Source: DATEOR01 sp035296905 (GTDB lineage Bacteria > Actinomycetota > Thermoleophilia > Gaiellales > Gaiellaceae). Taken from it: 33,237 nucleotides of DNA. Where the stretch lies: NCBI GenBank assembly GCA_035296905.1, contig DATHAA010000073.1, positions 1 to 33,237 of the forward strand. The letters are read 5' to 3'. The notes below the pieces were generated by a model that saw only the letters and a program-made list of their open reading frames with translations, did not search any database and was not told where the DNA came from. Below are positions 31,353-33,237 of the stretch, in pieces. The first letter of the stretch is position 1. Every line of letters begins with the position of its first letter. Position numbers and translations under genes: made by a program.

Positions 31353-31945
31353 TGCGCATCCTTCCTCCGCTCGCGGGCCACACGGGGTACAACCCCAGCA
31401 ACGTCACCCCCGGAGACTCGGCGGGCGACGGCGGAGGCGGCGGAGGCCTCGGCGCGCCTTGGGTCGTTGCGGCGCTTGTCCTCGCCCTGGCCACCGTCGC
31501 GCTGCTCGTCTGGATGAGCCCCCCAGGCACGCGGGCGCGACTGCGGACGCTCGCGCCGAAGGTGGTGATCCTTATCGTCATCGCCGTGCCGCTCGTGGCG
31601 TGGGCGGCCGTATCGCAACGGAGCAGCGGCGAGAAGCTCGCCGTCGAGCGCTGGGTCAATCCCGCCGGGGGGGTCGAGCTCATCGTCTCACTCACCGACG
31701 AGGGCATGAACACGCTCGAGACGACCGAAGGTCGCAGGGCCGTCCGCATCAAGTGCTTCGACCGTGACGGACAGGTCGTCCTCGATGCCGAGCAGCGCTG
31801 GCCGTTCGTCGTCAACGAGACCGGTTACGACTACCCGCACATCCACCAGGCAGCCACGCGCCAGCAGCTTCAGCGGGCCGACCGTTGCGAGCTTCGCGGC
31901 ACGCGCGTTCGTCTCGAGGCCGACGTGAAGGGCGTGCTTCCGTGA
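31352..31945 (+). CDS. two-helix membrane protein, unknown, last gene of the RND operon
   Basis: This 197-residue protein has a polar Gly-rich N-terminus (HTGYNPSNVTPGDSAG then six glycines), two helices (about 35-55 and 67-83) and a soluble C-terminal domain of about 110 residues (WVNPAGGVELIVSLTDEGMN, IKCFDRDGQVV, QRWPFVVNETGYDYPHIHQ). I do not recognise the family. Two cysteines (IKCFD, DRCELRG) could form a disulfide if the domain is outside. Codon use and spacing agree with the operon. Confidence 0.6.
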   Translation: MRILPPLAGHTGYNPSNVTPGDSAGDGGGGGGLGAPWVVAALVLALATVALLVWMSPPGTRARLRTLAPKVVILIVIAVPLVAWAAVSQRSSGEKLAVERWVNPAGGVELIVSLTDEGMNTLETTEGRRAVRIKCFDRDGQVVLDAEQRWPFVVNETGYDYPHIHQAATRQQLQRADRCELRGTRVRLEADVKGVLP

Positions 31946-31965
31946 TGAGCCGCTCGCACCCATGC

Positions 31966-31990
31966 CTGACCGCCGACAGCTGAGGGTCAG
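31966..31990 (+). terminator. hairpin after the RND operon
   Basis: CTGACC (31966-31971) pairs with GGTCAG (31985-31990), 20 bases after the last stop. An alternative pairing CCGAC/GTCGG overlaps it. No T-tract. Confidence 0.3.
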
Positions 31991-32243
31991 TCGGGGCCGC
32001 CCCGCGTCTCGGTTCATCCTGGCCGCCCCTCTCGGATGAAGGGCGCATGAGCGCGGCAGAGCTCTCCGGGTTGTCCTCGGCGAGAACGCCGCAGTAGCCC
32101 GCGAGTCCGCGGCGCGGATCAAGGCCGCCGAGACCTCGAGGGTGAGCTCGTCGAACCTCGCGAGCTCCGCCCAGATCCCAGCGAGGCGAAGGTCGACGTC
32201 GAGCGCGAGGAGCTCGGCGGGCGAGGCGGCCGCTGCTCTCAAC
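31991..32243. other. no supported gene
   Basis: Open frames here are short and of mixed composition. Part may be the decayed 5' end of the EEP gene that becomes recognisable at 32244. Confidence 0.3.
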
Positions 32244-33122
32244 GTGGCTATCCCGCCCCGGCATCTCGACCGCAACCTCCTCGTCGCAACCTGCAACCTT
32301 CGCGCTTTCGGGCGGGACCGAGAAGTGGCGCTCGGAATCCAACGATTCGCCCCGACGAGATCTCTTCGACCTGCGCTGCTTGTCGAGATCGTCTCCCGTT
32401 TCAATGTGGTTGCGATCGAGGAGGCGCGTGAGGATCTGAGCGCCTTCGCCTCGTCCTCGAGGCGCTCGGAGATACGTGGGGCCTGATTCGCGACCGACGT
32501 CAAACGCGGACGAGCCGGTAAAACCGAGCGGCTCGTCTTTGTCTTCGATACGAGGCGCTTGCAGCCGTCGGGGCTCGCGGGCGAGCTCGTCGTCGCGATC
32601 GAGGAGGAGACCGACGTGACGGCGACCATCCTCGATCCCCAATTTGCACGGACGCCCTACGCCGTCAACTTCCAAGCGGGAGCGGAGGAGCCAACGCTCG
32701 TCACGCTGCACGTGATCTGGGGGGACGACGAGGAGCAGCGTGCCGACGAGCTCCGAGAGATCGCCACGTGGCTCGCGGATTGGCCGAACCGAGAGAGCAC
32801 ATGGAGCAAGAACCTGATCACACTGGGAGACTTCAACGTCAATCGGGGCGCCTTTACGACGCCCTCATCTCGACAGGCCTGACGACTCCTGTGGACCTGA
32901 ACGATGTTCCGCGCCCGATCTTCGACGAGGCGAGCAAGCAGCACTTCTATGACCAGATCGCGTGGTTCCAAGGAGAACGGCAACCGCTCGGTCGTCTCGC
33001 TCAGGTTTCTCAGCGCCGGCAGCTTTGACTTTGTGCCGCTTCTTCAAGGCGGGCTCACCAAGACGCAGCTCTCGTGGAAGATCTCGGACCACCACCCGCT
33101 CTGGGTTGAGTTCAGCGTTTAG
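32244..33122 (+). pseudogene. endonuclease/exonuclease/phosphatase (EEP) family gene, four frameshifts
   Basis: Recognisable blocks follow in order but in alternating frames: IPPRHLDRNLLVATCNLRAFG and IVSRFNVVAIEEAREDLSA; LRLVLEALGDTWGLI; ATDVKRGRAGKTERLVFVFD to NLITLGDFNVNR; GRLYDALISTGLTTPVDLND and SKQHFYDQIAWF; then SVVSLRFLSAGSFDFVPLL and ISDHHPLWVEFSV to TAG 33120-33122. Catalytic GDFN and SDHHP remain, but the usual W-N near the start is C-N. Single-base changes are implied near 32445 (loss), 32489 (gain), 32845 (loss in a G run) and 32968 (gain). An intact copy would have about 290 residues. Confidence 0.6.
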
Positions 33123-33237
33123 ATGCCGACCGCCCCGGATAACGGCCGCCACTCGCCACGCAAGCTCCGCCGCCGTCCGCGCTCTGCTGCTCGCGGTAAG
33201 GGCTAGGAAGCCGTTTCTAGCGGGCCTGCCCGAAGGT

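Noticed and set aside
33123..33206. 27-codon ORF after the EEP gene
   Set aside because: It is very short and basic, with no ribosome site or recognisable feature.

Overview
The window is high-GC, densely coded DNA from a Gram-positive bacterium. whiA, a coproheme decarboxylase (ChdC), the whiA-gap-pgk-tpiA order, frequent GTG starts and apparently leaderless genes all point to Actinomycetota. A deep branch such as Thermoleophilia is my best guess, but this is inference from gene content only.

Layout. Bases 1-146 are the 3' end of a Flp/Tad-type prepilin gene. Bases 265-12000 are a central-carbon block: class I fructose-bisphosphate aldolase (+); a minus-strand group argS, glpX and a hydrolase lipoprotein; DUF3467, an M48 protease and a metallophosphatase; then the minus-strand operon gap-pgk-tpiA-gpmI followed by an ECF sigma gene. 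The aldolase, bisphosphatase and four lower-glycolysis enzymes form an almost complete triose-phosphate section of glycolysis and gluconeogenesis. Bases 12170-19282 hold whiA, ogt, a pruA-type aldehyde dehydrogenase, a frameshifted MshEN-like gene, uvrC, a stand-alone diadenylate cyclase and chdC. The rapZ and yvcK genes normally found between uvrC and whiA are absent from that position.

Bases 19362-22467 are a gene-poor boundary zone. It contains a secreted Pro/Thr repeat protein, a 200-base stretch able to fold into several perfect hairpins (candidate structured RNA), two coupled small membrane proteins, a peroxiredoxin gene cut off after 18 codons, and a broken small membrane-protein gene. 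Bases 22468-31945 are one tight plus-strand operon: a heavy-metal-type RND permease, a very short adaptor-like lipoprotein, a second RND permease, a membrane-anchored cupredoxin-like protein, a large membrane protein resembling those annotated as fenitrothion hydrolase, a 15-codon linking ORF and a two-helix membrane protein. This intact operon lies between decayed genes on both sides (truncated peroxiredoxin on the left, a four-times frameshifted EEP-family nuclease/phosphatase on the right). It therefore looks like an inserted accessory module.

The operon is the best candidate for an undescribed system: an RND export module apparently fitted to a cell without an outer membrane. Other points worth checking are an arginyl-tRNA synthetase whose HIGH motif reads TVAS, a shortened phosphoglycerate kinase, the soluble diadenylate cyclase, a series of start codons placed 6-7 bases after a -10 box, and the candidate structured RNA.
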